A DNA stretch of 64,000 nucleotides from Eubacteriales bacterium (GTDB taxonomy: Bacteria > Bacillota > Clostridia > Acetivibrionales > JANLFN01): positions 1 to 64,000 of the forward strand of contig JANLFN010000002.1 of the NCBI GenBank assembly GCA_024655885.1, given 5' to 3'. Shown in pieces: positions 1 to 9,130 of this stretch (positions are counted from its first letter, which is position 1; every line of letters starts with the position of its first letter). The notes below the pieces were generated by a model, which worked only from the letters and a program-made list of their open reading frames with translations, had not been told where the DNA came from and did not search any database. Both the position numbers and the translations under genes were made by a program.

Positions 1-50
1 AAGGGGACGGTTCTTCTGTCTGACTAAGTCAGACAGAAGAACCGTCCCCT
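1..50. repeat. GGGGACGG-type palindrome, copy A
   Basis: Near-perfect inverted repeat with outer arms AAGGGGACGG and CCGTCCCCTT and an inner stem TTCTTCTGTCTGAC pairing across a 3-nt TAA loop. It sits 17 bp beyond the stop of the ABC permease and could end transcription of that operon, although no strong U tract follows. The same outer arms with different inner stems recur near 21.2 and 45.4 kb, with a variant at 13.6 kb and a half copy at 62.8 kb. Confidence 0.85.
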
Positions 51-66
51 TGTCTCTTCCTCACCT

Positions 67-1215
67 TTAATCCAGGCTTTTTCTAAATCTAAAGATGGCG
101 ATGGTCAGTATGACCACCGTAAAGATGCACAGGGCAATCACATCGTTCCACAAGAAGTCTATCCCAACCCCCTTCAGCATAATCCCGCGGATGATGTCGA
201 GGAAATAGGTGAGGGGAATAGCATAGCCTATCCAGTTGATGACCGCCGGCATGGCCTCTCTTGGAAATATAAAGCCGGAAAGCAGGATACTGGGAAGCAA
301 GACAAGGATCATCACCATCATGGCCTGCATCTGGTTATTGGCAAAGGTGGAGATGAGCATGCCTATGGAAAGCGAGCAATAGACAAAAAGAAACCCCAGC
401 AGCAGCAAAAGAGACAAGCTGCCCGCCGCTTCAACCCTGAACCAGAACAGGCATATGGACAGGGCAAAAAGGAAGCCTGCGTATCCGATAATGACATAGG
501 GCACCAGCTTTCCCAGGATCAGCTCCGCCGATCTTATGGGCGTGACGATCAACTGCTCAATGGTGCTGCGTTCCTTTTCGCGGACCAGCGCAAAGGCCGT
601 CAGCATGATGGTTATATTTTGCAGTATAAGTCCTACAAGCCCCGGAATGGTAAAACGGTTGCTCTCCAGGTTAGGGTTATACCATACCTTTGTATTTAAG
701 GATATCCCCGGCACATTGACCGAAGAGATCCCCAGCTTCTTTAACGCCTTTTCCTTGAAGGTCTTGGCGTAGACCTCCGTAATGAGCAGCCCGCTGTTTA
801 AGGCCGTCCTGGCCGTTGTAGGGTCTGTTCCGTCAATAATCAGCTGGGTTTGGGGCGTCTTATTCTTCTTTAAATCCACGGCATAATCCGCAGGTATGAT
901 TAATCCGGCCTTTGCTTTGCCGCCGTCAATCAGGTCGGACATTTCCTTCTCGCTGGAAGCATAATACTTTACGGTAAAATAGTTGGATGCCACAAACTTA
1001 TCAATATACTCCCGGCTTTCGGCGCTTTTACTTTGATCAAATACAACGGTAGGTATATTATCTACTTCGGTATTCACTGCGTACCCGAAAAGCAGCATCA
1101 TGATAATAGGCATGGCAAAAGGCAGCCTCAGGCTGATCGGGTCTCTCTTAACCTGTATGAATTCTTTTTTTATGATGGCTAAAAATCTTTTCAAAGAAAA
1201 CATTTTTCTGTCCAT
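67..1215 (-). CDS. ABC-2 type multidrug efflux permease
   Basis: Membrane subunit of an export ABC transporter, 382 residues. A basic N-terminus leads into one membrane segment (about residues 31-47). A large extracytoplasmic domain of about 140 residues follows, then a run of C-terminal membrane helices. This is the ABC2_membrane_3 (YhhJ/YbhS/YbhR) layout, including the ABC-2 signature around EKERSTIEQL near residue 215. It is the last gene of a four-gene minus-strand operon (tetR, adaptor lipoprotein, ATPase, permease) and starts 24 bp after the ATPase gene. Only one permease gene is present, so a homodimer is expected. Substrate unknown; drugs, bile-like compounds or lipids are typical of the family. 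Confidence 0.88.
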   Translation of the reverse strand: MDRKMFSLKRFLAIIKKEFIQVKRDPISLRLPFAMPIIMMLLFGYAVNTEVDNIPTVVFDQSKSAESREYIDKFVASNYFTVKYYASSEKEMSDLIDGGKAKAGLIIPADYAVDLKKNKTPQTQLIIDGTDPTTARTALNSGLLITEVYAKTFKEKALKKLGISSVNVPGISLNTKVWYNPNLESNRFTIPGLVGLILQNITIMLTAFALVREKERSTIEQLIVTPIRSAELILGKLVPYVIIGYAGFLFALSICLFWFRVEAAGSLSLLLLLGFLFVYCSLSIGMLISTFANNQMQAMMVMILVLLPSILLSGFIFPREAMPAVINWIGYAIPLTYFLDIIRGIMLKGVGIDFLWNDVIALCIFTVVILTIAIFRFRKSLD

Positions 1216-1239
1216 AACGGCCCCACTCCCTTTCCACGC

Positions 1240-2022
1240 CTATTCTTCCCCACGCAGGAACTTCATTTCGGTGAAGGTTGAACTCACCTTCCTGTTGGTG
1301 ACTCTTTCTACATAAGTGATGAAGATATCCTCCAGATTTTTTGCATTTTCCTGCGCTATCAGCTCCTGTGGAGAAGCTATATTGATTAGTTTTCCATTGA
1401 AAATAAATGCTACGGTATCGCAGCTCTCCGCTTCATCCATATAATGGGTTGTAACCAGTATGGTTATGCCCTGTCTTGAAAGGGCATGGATAATTTCCCA
1501 GAATACTCTCCTGGATACCGGGTCCACCCCTGCGGTGGGTTCGTCCAGGACAAGAAGCTGGGGCTTGTGGATCAGGGCGCAGCCCAGGGCCAGGCGCTGC
1601 TTCCATCCGCCGGACAAAGTGCCCGCAAGGCTTTTTTCTTTGCCTATCAGGTTCGCCATCATGATCAGCTCTTTTTTCCTGGAATCCCTTGTCTCTTTAT
1701 CCAGCCCGTAGATGCCTCCGTAAAAGTCAAGGTTTTCTTCTACGGTCAGGTCCTCATACAGGCTGAACTTCTGGGACATGTAGCCCAGATTCTGCTTTAC
1801 CGCTTCGGTTTCCTTGACAATATCCCTGCCCATAACCAGTCCTTTTCCCGAGGTAGGGTGCAGGACGCCGCATATCATCCTTATGGTTGTGGATTTGCCC
1901 GAGCCATTGGGGCCGAGAAAGCCGAATATTTTCCCTTTGGGAATTTTAAAGCTGATATTGTCAACCGCCGTGAAACTGCCGAATTTCTTTGTCAGATTTT
2001 CTATTTCAACCGCATACTCCAT
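1240..2022 (-). CDS. ABC transporter ATP-binding protein (efflux)
   Basis: Nucleotide-binding subunit of the export system, 260 residues. Visible motifs are Walker A GPNGSGKST (37-45), signature LSGGW (136-140), Walker B LLVLDEPTAGVDP (156-168) and an H-loop in TTHYMDE. Start ATG at 2022 is preceded by AAGGAGA at good spacing. It resembles the CcmA/YbhF class that pairs with ABC-2 permeases. It lies between the adaptor gene (57 bp upstream) and the permease (24 bp downstream), so it presumably energises that permease. No fusion and no missing catalytic residue are seen. Confidence 0.93.
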   Translation of the reverse strand: MEYAVEIENLTKKFGSFTAVDNISFKIPKGKIFGFLGPNGSGKSTTIRMICGVLHPTSGKGLVMGRDIVKETEAVKQNLGYMSQKFSLYEDLTVEENLDFYGGIYGLDKETRDSRKKELIMMANLIGKEKSLAGTLSGGWKQRLALGCALIHKPQLLVLDEPTAGVDPVSRRVFWEIIHALSRQGITILVTTHYMDEAESCDTVAFIFNGKLINIASPQELIAQENAKNLEDIFITYVERVTNRKVSSTFTEMKFLRGEE

Positions 2023-2079
2023 ACCGTCTTCTCCTTTTTTAAACTGACTTTGACTTCTGACAGGATGTGTCCCCTTTCA

Positions 2080-3147
2080 CTATTCGATTCGCGCCTCCAT
2101 AGGCATTCCCGGCTTCAGCGTGTCAATATGGTCCATGATTTTTATTTTCAACTTGAAAACCGTATTTTCCTTTGCCTCGGTGGTCTCGGTGTTCTTGGGG
2201 GTAAATTCCGCTTCATCCGCTATATATATAATCTTACCCTTGATGGTTTTGCCCGGCATGGATGAGACCGTCAGGTTTACTTCCTGGTTCAGCTTGACCT
2301 GGTGCAGGTTCCGCTGGGGAATATAAACCCTGAGCCACAGGTTGTTCAAATCGGCTACAGTGGCTACGCTGCTTCCAACACTCACTATATCTCCCAGATT
2401 TATGTTTTTTGAAAGATAGGTCCCGGTTATGGGCGATTTTATATTATATTTCGATAAAACCAGCTTTGCCTGCTCCAGGGCTTCCTTGGACTGTTCCAGG
2501 TCTGCTTCCGCCGCTTTTATGGTCTGGTAGGTAGAGCCGTTTCTCAGCAGATCAAGCTGCGCCTGGGCGGATTTGAGTTGGGACTGGGCGGAGTTATACT
2601 GCTTTTCCGCTGTTATGAGCTGCTGCTGTGCGGTATCCAGCTTATATTTGGCGTCTGCCAGGTCATTTTCCGATACGGCGCTGGAATCCAGAAGAGACTT
2701 GGTTTTATTATACTTATCCTGCCAGTAATTATAGCTGATCTGCGCGGTGTCCACCCCCGTCTTCGCCGTATTCAACCCGGTTTTTGCAGCTTCAACAGCC
2801 GCCTGGGCCTGCTCTATCTGCTCAGGCCTGGTCCCTGCCTTAAGCTCATCCAGCTTTGCCTGTTTAAGGCTTACCACCGCCTCCTGCTGCTTTACGGCCA
2901 ATTCCTGCATGGAAGAGTCGACAACGGCAATGGTCTCATTTTTGTTGATTAAATTGCCCTCCTCCTTTTCAAGCTTAATAACCTTTCCTGAAACTTCGGA
3001 ATTGACATCAATCTGTTCCGCCTCAACGGTTCCGCTCAGCACAAGGCCTTCAGACTTCCCGCACCCCGACAGGGCAAACAGGACCGCCAAAAACGCTCCG
3101 AGGACTTTTATAGTCGTAAATCTGCCGCGTGGTTTATCCATATACAT
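2080..3147 (-). CDS. HlyD-family periplasmic-adaptor-like lipoprotein
   Basis: Membrane fusion (adaptor) protein, about 355 residues. The first 27 residues form a lipoprotein signal ending in ALSGC, so the mature protein should be lipid-anchored outside the membrane. A biotinyl-lipoyl-like half-motif follows, then a long alanine- and glutamine-rich coiled coil, the second lipoyl half and a beta-barrel domain, as in YbhG/HlyD proteins. ATG at 3147 or 3141 both fit the GAGGAG site. An upstream TTG-led extension would overlap the regulator gene and lacks a ribosome site. Adaptors of this kind are also found in Gram-positives with ABC-2 exporters. Confidence 0.88.
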   Translation of the reverse strand: MYMDKPRGRFTTIKVLGAFLAVLFALSGCGKSEGLVLSGTVEAEQIDVNSEVSGKVIKLEKEEGNLINKNETIAVVDSSMQELAVKQQEAVVSLKQAKLDELKAGTRPEQIEQAQAAVEAAKTGLNTAKTGVDTAQISYNYWQDKYNKTKSLLDSSAVSENDLADAKYKLDTAQQQLITAEKQYNSAQSQLKSAQAQLDLLRNGSTYQTIKAAEADLEQSKEALEQAKLVLSKYNIKSPITGTYLSKNINLGDIVSVGSSVATVADLNNLWLRVYIPQRNLHQVKLNQEVNLTVSSMPGKTIKGKIIYIADEAEFTPKNTETTEAKENTVFKLKIKIMDHIDTLKPGMPMEARIE

Positions 3148-3199
3148 TCCGCTCCTCTTTACTATTTTAGATTTTTTATTATATTTACTATAAAGCCAT

Positions 3200-3856
3200 T
3201 TAACCTTTCTTATCCTCCCCTGTCTGCTTTGCAATACCGTACATCAGTACATCAATCATCGTATCAATTTCCTTACCCATGTCGTTTACTTCTATCTTGC
3301 CTTCGAATATCTTTCTCTGTGCCACTAGCGCAGCCACATTGGCCATGATAGCCCTCAGCAGCATTACATGGTCGATATCATCCCTCATCATGCCCTTTTG
3401 AACCATCTCTCTGTGAAATTTTTCCGCTATTGTAAGGGCCCTCACTACAATATTCTGATACAGGGCTTCCCTCACATCCTCATGATACAGGGCTTCCGTC
3501 AATAGGACCCTGACCATGGGGAAAAGGGAATCCGCCAGCTTCAAACGGTCAACAAGAATTTGTTTCAGTACTGTTCTCAGGTCTTTTTCTTCAAGTCTTG
3601 TCATAATTTTTTCCAGGCTGTCGATTACAAGCCTGCCGCTCAATATGTTCACTGCGTGGATTAGTATTCCCCTCAGAATATCCTTTTTCGTTTTGAAATA
3701 TCTGAAAATCGTGCCTTCGGCAACCCCCGCACTTTTTGCTATTTCACTGGTGGTAGATGCGCTGTATCCTTTTTCAGAAAAGATTTTTATGGCGGCTTCC
3801 AGGATTCTTCTCTCCTTTTCCGGGATGTCCTCACCGGATAAGCCCCAAATGTCCAT
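3200..3856 (-). CDS. TetR/AcrR family transcriptional regulator
   Basis: One-component repressor of 218 residues. The N-terminal helix-turn-helix (RRILEAAIKIFSEKGY to EGTIFRYFKTKKDIL) is typical TetR_N, followed by an all-helical ligand domain. The ATG at 3856 lies 6 nt after a perfect AAGGAGG; an ATG 6 nt upstream is too close to that site. The first gene of the efflux operon, it is likely to repress itself and the transporter through the palindrome at 3871-3893. Inducer unknown. Confidence 0.9.
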   Translation of the reverse strand: MDIWGLSGEDIPEKERRILEAAIKIFSEKGYSASTTSEIAKSAGVAEGTIFRYFKTKKDILRGILIHAVNILSGRLVIDSLEKIMTRLEEKDLRTVLKQILVDRLKLADSLFPMVRVLLTEALYHEDVREALYQNIVVRALTIAEKFHREMVQKGMMRDDIDHVMLLRAIMANVAALVAQRKIFEGKIEVNDMGKEIDTMIDVLMYGIAKQTGEDKKG

Positions 3857-3870
3857 ACATATCCTCCTTG

Positions 3871-3893
3871 ATAATGAGTGATTACTCACTTAT
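3871..3893. promoter_or_regulatory. putative TetR operator
   Basis: Inverted repeat TGAGT-N4-ACTCA (3875-3888) with flanking ATAA/TTAT symmetry, directly upstream of the regulator's ribosome site. Position and symmetry suit autorepression by the adjacent TetR protein. No binding data; inferred from layout. Confidence 0.6.
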
Positions 3894-4014
3894 TATAATC
3901 CCTGCCATATTTTTATTCAATAGGTAAATATAATTTTTGCATATTACCGGAGAAAATTCTTTAAACTATACAGTAAAGCAATGGATACCGATCCAACAAT
4001 ATAGGAGTGCTCTC

Positions 4015-4392
4015 TTGAAAAAAACAAACGCAACCATTAAGAAATATATAAAGTACATTTTTATCGGCCTTGTCACCGGTATGACAAACGGACTTTTCGG
4101 GTCAGGCGGAGGCACCATAGTAGTTCCGGCAATGACCCTGCTGCTGGGGGTGGAGGAGCATAGGGCACATGCGACGGCTATAGCCGTAATCCTGCCTTTA
4201 ACCGTTGTCAGTGCCTTTTTTTATATTGCAAACCATTTTGTAAACTGGGAACTCACATGGAAAACCATGCTGGGAGGTATGGCGGGCGGTTACGCAGGGG
4301 CAAAGCTTTTAAATCTATGCCCCACCGCCCTGTTACGAAAAATTTTTGCGGTTTTCATGATATTTGCTTCCTTTAGGATGCTGATAGGATAA
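4015..4392 (+). CDS. half-size TauE/SafE permease, first half
   Basis: Small membrane protein of 125 residues resembling one half of a TauE/SafE (DUF81) anion exporter. It has about four membrane segments and the glycine-rich FGSGGGTIVVP motif that begins a TauE repeat. I chose the TTG at 4015 because AGGAG lies 7 nt upstream; the ATG at 3937 lacks one. The usual family protein is about 250 residues with two such repeats. Here the second repeat is a separate gene 27 bp downstream, so the two products probably form a heterodimer. Substrate unknown (sulfite, sulfonates and other organic anions are known for the family). Confidence 0.8.
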   Translation: MKKTNATIKKYIKYIFIGLVTGMTNGLFGSGGGTIVVPAMTLLLGVEEHRAHATAIAVILPLTVVSAFFYIANHFVNWELTWKTMLGGMAGGYAGAKLLNLCPTALLRKIFAVFMIFASFRMLIG

Positions 4393-4419
4393 AATAATAT
4401 CCTGGAGCCGGAGGTTACA

Positions 4420-4788
4420 ATGATACTTTTTCTAATCGGATTGGCAGCGGGAATTATAAGCGGTATGGGTATAGGCGGAGGCACCATCCTGATTCCGGCG
4501 CTCGTCATTTTTATTCATCCGGAGCAGCATATCGCCCAAAGCGTCAATCTTCTATTCTTCATACCCACAGCCATGATTGCCCTGGTTGTACATATAAGAA
4601 ACAGGAATATCGATTTCAAGCTGGCTTTTCCCATCATCGTCCTGGGACTGGCCGGGTCTTTCATAGGCTCGCACCTGGCCATAGCCTTGCAGGCTTCGGT
4701 TCTAAAAAGGCTGTTTGCCGTATTCCTCCTTTTCATGGGCTGTTACGAAATGTTCAGGAAGGATAAGAAGACAAGGTCAAAAATATAG
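4420..4788 (+). CDS. half-size TauE/SafE permease, second half
   Basis: Partner of the preceding gene, 122 residues, with the parallel motif MGIGGGTILIP near its N-terminus and about four membrane helices. ATG at 4420 follows GGAGG by 5 nt. The two halves are similar in layout but clearly diverged. Tandem arrangement and equal length suggest either an ancestral pre-fusion state or fission of a full-length gene. A short basic tail (RKDKKTRSKI) should lie in the cytoplasm. Confidence 0.8.
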   Translation: MILFLIGLAAGIISGMGIGGGTILIPALVIFIHPEQHIAQSVNLLFFIPTAMIALVVHIRNRNIDFKLAFPIIVLGLAGSFIGSHLAIALQASVLKRLFAVFLLFMGCYEMFRKDKKTRSKI

Positions 4789-4849
4789 ATTTATCATAGG
4801 CCTTAGGTGTATTTATCGTATGTAAATGATTTATTTTATTTATAATATA

Positions 4850-4878
4850 TTGAAGCTTTGTTCCATCCATTATATAAT
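4850..4878 (+). promoter_or_regulatory. sigma-A type promoter
   Basis: TTGAAG, 17-bp spacer, TATAAT. It lies about 110 bp before the chosen start of the glutamate-synthase-like gene. Confidence 0.7.
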
Positions 4879-4990
4879 TCAAGTATAGTCCCGATATACG
4901 ACAATGGCGTCTATATTTCAGGTTAAGGGCAATGAAGTCCTATCGCCCACTAAATTTCTGCAAGAAAATTTTATTGAAGGAAGGGTCAAA

Positions 4991-6586
4991 ATGAATCTTC
5001 AAACACCTAATGGCAATGATGCCACAAGAACTTTTAATCGTTCCAAAAATGTTGTACCGTCAAGCGGTTTATGTTCAAGATGTATTGACGGCTGCCGCGG
5101 AAACTGTGAGATTTTTAAATCCACTTTTCGCGGCCGGGAGCTCATTTATCCCGGTCCTTTCGGTGATATTACGGCCGGAGGCGACAAGAACTACCCTGTA
5201 GACTATTCACATCTTAATATTCAAGGATATGCCCTTGGTGCAAGGGGCTTGCCCGACGGAGTGGAAGCAAATCCTGACAATGCAAGGTTTCCCGCTGTAA
5301 ACACGGAAACGGAATATGGATGGGATAGAAAAGTAAAAATGAGCATCCCTATATTTACAGGTGCTCTGGGATCAACCGAAATTGCGCGAAAAAACTGGGA
5401 TCACTTTGCGGTAGGCGCTGCAATTTCCGGTATTACCATTGTTTGCGGGGAGAACGTATGCGGTATAGACCCGGAACTGGAGCTGGACAGCAATAACAAG
5501 ATCAAACGCGCACCGGACATGGACAGGAGAATTGAAGCGTACAAGCGCTATTACAATGGAATGGGTGAAATCCTCATCCAGATGAACGTGGAGGATACGC
5601 GTCTGGGAGTAGCCGAATACATTATTGAAAAACACGGTATTGAAACGATTGAACTGAAATGGGGACAGGGAGCCAAGTGTATAGGCGGAGAGATCAAGGT
5701 GAATTCCCTTGAGAGAGCGCTGGAGCTTCAAAGAAGAGGCTATATCGTTACGCCTGACCCCTGTGATCCTGTTATCCAGACTGCCTTCAAAGAAGGGGCA
5801 ATAAAAGAGTTTGAAAGACACAGCAGACTCGGATTTATAAGTGAAGAAGGTTTCTTTGCCGAAGTAGAAAGGCTCCGTAAGCTTGGATTTAAAAGAATAA
5901 CGTTGAAAACCGGAGCTTACAGCCTACGTGAGCTGGCCATGGCGATTAAATGGTCTTCAAAGGCAAAAATCGACCTTTTGACAATAGATGGGGCTCCGGG
6001 GGGAACAGGAATGAGTCCCTGGAGAATGATGGAAGAATGGGGAATGCCTTCGATTTATCTACATTCTGCGGCCTATGAATTTTCCAAAATATTGCAGGAT
6101 AACGGCGAAAGGGTGCCCGACCTGGCTTTTGCCGGCGGTTTTAGCAGTGAAGACGGAGTTTTTAAGGCATTGGCCCTCGGAGCACCTTTCGTAAAAGCCG
6201 TATGTATGGGAAGAGCTCTAATGATTCCCGGTATGGTGGGGAAGAATATTGCCCAATGGATAAAGGACAATGACCTTCCCAAGACAGTAAGCGAATTCGG
6301 TACAACGCCGGAGGAAATATTTGTTTGCTACGAAAAGGTCAAGGACATTGTCGGCGGAAATGAAATTAAAAATATTCCGTTGGGTGCCATAGGTATTTTC
6401 AGCTATGCCGATAAGATAAAAACCGGCTTGCAGCAATTGATGGCAGGCGCACGCTGTTTCAGGTTGAGCGCTATTACAAGAAATGAGCTTATGTCCCTTA
6501 CGGAGGAATGCTCAAAAGTGACTAAAATACCATACATCATGGATTGCTACAGGGATGACGCCCTGGAAATATTAAAAAAGAAGTAG
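4991..6586 (+). CDS. FMN-binding glutamate-synthase-like protein with N-terminal four-Cys motif
   Basis: A 531-residue protein related to the FMN-binding synthase domain of glutamate synthase (GltB2). It has the barrel signatures LTIDGAPGGTGMSP and FAGGFSSEDGVFKALALGA. It lacks an amidotransferase domain, and I do not see the usual 3Fe-4S cysteine pattern of GltB after the GGTG motif. Instead cysteines occur at residues 28, 31, 35 and 39 (CxxCxxxCxxxC), which could hold an iron-sulfur cluster. ATG at 4991 has GAAGGAAGG upstream; the earlier ATG at 4904 has no ribosome site. It stands alone without a small subunit, so electron donor and reaction are uncertain. The family is often labelled glutamate synthase, but that activity is not shown here. 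Confidence 0.82.
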   Translation: MNLQTPNGNDATRTFNRSKNVVPSSGLCSRCIDGCRGNCEIFKSTFRGRELIYPGPFGDITAGGDKNYPVDYSHLNIQGYALGARGLPDGVEANPDNARFPAVNTETEYGWDRKVKMSIPIFTGALGSTEIARKNWDHFAVGAAISGITIVCGENVCGIDPELELDSNNKIKRAPDMDRRIEAYKRYYNGMGEILIQMNVEDTRLGVAEYIIEKHGIETIELKWGQGAKCIGGEIKVNSLERALELQRRGYIVTPDPCDPVIQTAFKEGAIKEFERHSRLGFISEEGFFAEVERLRKLGFKRITLKTGAYSLRELAMAIKWSSKAKIDLLTIDGAPGGTGMSPWRMMEEWGMPSIYLHSAAYEFSKILQDNGERVPDLAFAGGFSSEDGVFKALALGAPFVKAVCMGRALMIPGMVGKNIAQWIKDNDLPKTVSEFGTTPEEIFVCYEKVKDIVGGNEIKNIPLGAIGIFSYADKIKTGLQQLMAGARCFRLSAITRNELMSLTEECSKVTKIPYIMDCYRDDALEILKKK

Positions 6587-6770
6587 CTTCTGTTGGGGGG
6601 ACAGACACTGCAGCAGCTGTGGCTGTTCCCCTTCACAGTTTCAGCTCTAAATAAGAATCCGTTTCCGTCTTAGGTTGGACAGCATTTTCAAAACCCAGGA
6701 AATCTCTGGTTTCTGAAAAATTTCAGCTGTCACAAATATTCCAACGAATGTTTAAAAGGTTCAAGAGAAG

Positions 6771-7514
6771 CTATCCCGCACTGTTTGGCCCGGCGGAATC
6801 TTTCAAAAGTTTCTCCTCTTCCGGAGCAAGTTCTCTGCACTCTCCCGGCTTGAGACCTTCATCCAGCTTAAGCTTCCCCATTTCCACCCTCTTAAGATAC
6901 TTTACTTCTTTGCCTACAGCCTTAAACATTCTCTTTACCTGGTGAAACTTGCCTTCATAAATAACCAGTTCCACCTCCGAAAACTCCCCCTGCCTAAGTA
7001 TGTCAAGAACAGCAGGCATTGTTTTATAGCCGTCGTCAAGGACAACTCCTCTTTGGAACAGGACTGCGTCTTCCCTATCCACCCTTCCCCTGACAAGGGC
7101 ATAATATTTTTTTCTTACATGCTTTTTAGGAGATAAAAGCCCATGGGCCAGCTGCCCGTCATTGGTCATTACCAGCAGCCCTTCGGTATCAATATCCAGC
7201 CTTCCTATGGGAAATAAACCGAAGCACTTGTACCTTTCGGGCAGTATATCCGCAACCGTCTTTAATTTACTGTCATAGGTGGCTGAAACAACGCCGGACG
7301 GTTTATTCATCATCACATACACATACCGCCTGTAGTTTAATACCTGTCCGTTTATTTTAACTACAACGGTTTTGGGGTCAATATGCATGCCCTCATCCCT
7401 GACCGTTACGTTATCCACACTGACCGCGCCTCTTTTAACCAATTCTTTTATCTCCCTGCGGGAACCGTAGCCGGAATTTGAAAGCAGCTTGTCCAGCCTC
7501 TGGGTCTCTCTCAA
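6771..7514 (-). CDS. RsuA/RluB-family pseudouridine synthase
   Basis: rRNA-modifying enzyme of 247 residues. An N-terminal S4 RNA-binding domain (RLDKLLSNSGYGSRREIKEL) is followed by the catalytic domain with GRLDIDTEGLL, whose second Asp is the family's nucleophile. I chose the TTG at 7514, 5 nt after GGAGGTG; an upstream ATG lacks a site. The DIDTEGLL signature is of the RsuA/RluB/E/F group. Whether it modifies 16S or 23S rRNA cannot be settled from sequence alone. It is followed on the same strand after the rRNA methyltransferase gene. Confidence 0.88.
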   Translation of the reverse strand: MRETQRLDKLLSNSGYGSRREIKELVKRGAVSVDNVTVRDEGMHIDPKTVVVKINGQVLNYRRYVYVMMNKPSGVVSATYDSKLKTVADILPERYKCFGLFPIGRLDIDTEGLLVMTNDGQLAHGLLSPKKHVRKKYYALVRGRVDREDAVLFQRGVVLDDGYKTMPAVLDILRQGEFSEVELVIYEGKFHQVKRMFKAVGKEVKYLKRVEMGKLKLDEGLKPGECRELAPEEEKLLKDSAGPNSAG

Positions 7515-7628
7515 GAAAACACCTCCGTCACTCCAGGGTAATGGACACACTTCTCTGAACCACAGGGCTTCCTTTTACGATGAGGAACGTCCTGTTATGT
7601 TTTCCTTTACCCATATGTCGCTGCAGTC

Positions 7629-9035
7629 TTAATTCATCTTGCGCCAGCCCTTGGGATAAAGGTTTTTAAGCATATCTCCCATCTGCTTCCCCCATCCCAG
7701 GGTATAGCCGTCCACACACACGCCTGTCATACCTTTTTCCCCCTCCATCATCAGGGTCTCACCCCGGAGGTAGCTTAATACCTCTTTTGACCGGGAGCTC
7801 AAATCCACAACCTTTTTTATGTCTCCTTTCTTTAAGGAAACCGCCAGTGAGTGAGAAGGTATGAATTTATCCCTGGAAAACTCTCCGAGGTACCAGCCGA
7901 ACTTTGCAATTTTTATTCTGCTTACGTCAGGCAGCTCCCCGGGCAGGCAGTATAAATTGCCGCCTTTTATTTCAAAGTACCCTTCAATTCTGGTATTAAG
8001 GCACTCTTCCATAAAGTCTTCAAAGGCGGCGAATCCAACATGAATATTATTATTGGAAACCTGGCCCCGTTCTGCCGTGACCCTCCCGAAATCCCCATCT
8101 TTTTCTCCGGGATTTTTCATTTCCGCCTGCGCCCTTTTTCTCAAAAGAGCGGTAAAATGGCCCTCTCCTTTTAGCCTGTGGGGCCATAGCCTGGCGGTCC
8201 TGGCAAGCGCTTCGCTCCCGTCTCCCCACTCCGGCCTGCCGCAGGAAATGCCGGCCGGCTTCGGTACATCCACCAGTTGATATTCCGGGAAGCTGTTCAT
8301 GAACCGGGAGATCATCCTTTCATCTTCCTCCGGCGAAAAAGTACACGTGGAGTACACAAAAGAACCACCGGGCCTCAGCATCCTGTCAACCCATTGGAGT
8401 ATGTCCCACTGCGTTTCTCCGCATTTCTCGCATTTGTACTTCTCCCAGCTTCTCACAGCTTCTTCATCCTTCCGGAACATTCCCTCCCCCGAGCAGGGGG
8501 CATCCACCAGTATTTTGTCAAAAAAGCCTTCAAACCTGTGGGCAAGCCTTTCCGGTGTTTCGTTTGTCACAACGGCATTTCTTACGCCACACAATTCTAT
8601 ATTTTTGACAAGTGCCTTTACCCTGTCCGAATTGATATCATTTGCAACCAGCAGCCCTTTGCCCTTCATTCCCGCCGCAAGCTGCACCGTTTTTCCGCCT
8701 GGTGCGGCACACAGGTCCAACACCCTTTCACCCGGTTTGGCGTCCAGAACCGCCGCCGGGAACATGGCACTGGGTTCCTGTATATAGTATAGTCCGGCAA
8801 AATAATACGGATGCTTTCCCGGGCTTTCCCCTTCCGCATAGTAGAATCCGTCGGTGGCCCATGGGACAGGTTCAAGATAAAAGGGGGAGATTTTAAGAAA
8901 TTCCTCCACACTGATTTTAAGGGTGTTCACCCTGAGCCCATAAACCCTGGGCTTGTTGAAAGACTCAACAAACTCCCCGTATTCTTTTCCCAGCAGGTTT
9001 TCCATTTTCAGCAAGAACTCTTCAGGCAGTTTCAT
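7629..9035 (-). CDS. RsmF-like rRNA cytosine-C5 methyltransferase
   Basis: SAM-dependent RNA m5C methyltransferase of 468 residues. The SAM site VLDLCAAPGGKT lies near residue 107. Catalytic cysteines sit in DAPCSGEGMF and YSTCTFSPEEDE. The C-terminal half carries the RsmF-type extra domain and a PUA-like end, which makes it longer than RsmB-core proteins. Start ATG at 9035 follows GGGGTG. The next gene on the strand is the pseudouridine synthase, so the pair looks like an rRNA-modification unit. Confidence 0.88.
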   Translation of the reverse strand: MKLPEEFLLKMENLLGKEYGEFVESFNKPRVYGLRVNTLKISVEEFLKISPFYLEPVPWATDGFYYAEGESPGKHPYYFAGLYYIQEPSAMFPAAVLDAKPGERVLDLCAAPGGKTVQLAAGMKGKGLLVANDINSDRVKALVKNIELCGVRNAVVTNETPERLAHRFEGFFDKILVDAPCSGEGMFRKDEEAVRSWEKYKCEKCGETQWDILQWVDRMLRPGGSFVYSTCTFSPEEDERMISRFMNSFPEYQLVDVPKPAGISCGRPEWGDGSEALARTARLWPHRLKGEGHFTALLRKRAQAEMKNPGEKDGDFGRVTAERGQVSNNNIHVGFAAFEDFMEECLNTRIEGYFEIKGGNLYCLPGELPDVSRIKIAKFGWYLGEFSRDKFIPSHSLAVSLKKGDIKKVVDLSSRSKEVLSYLRGETLMMEGEKGMTGVCVDGYTLGWGKQMGDMLKNLYPKGWRKMN

Positions 9036-9130
9036 AGAAGCACCCCGTCATGATTTTTCATGTTTTATATTATAGCATAATAGGCAATAATTTTTATTAT
9101 ACATACATTCCTCTATTCCATATATTTATC

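Noticed and set aside
6587-6650. Imperfect hairpin GGGGGGACAG...CTGTTCCCC after the glutamate-synthase-like gene, as another GGGGACGG copy
   Set aside because: Lacks the GACGG core and is poorly paired; at best a weak terminator.
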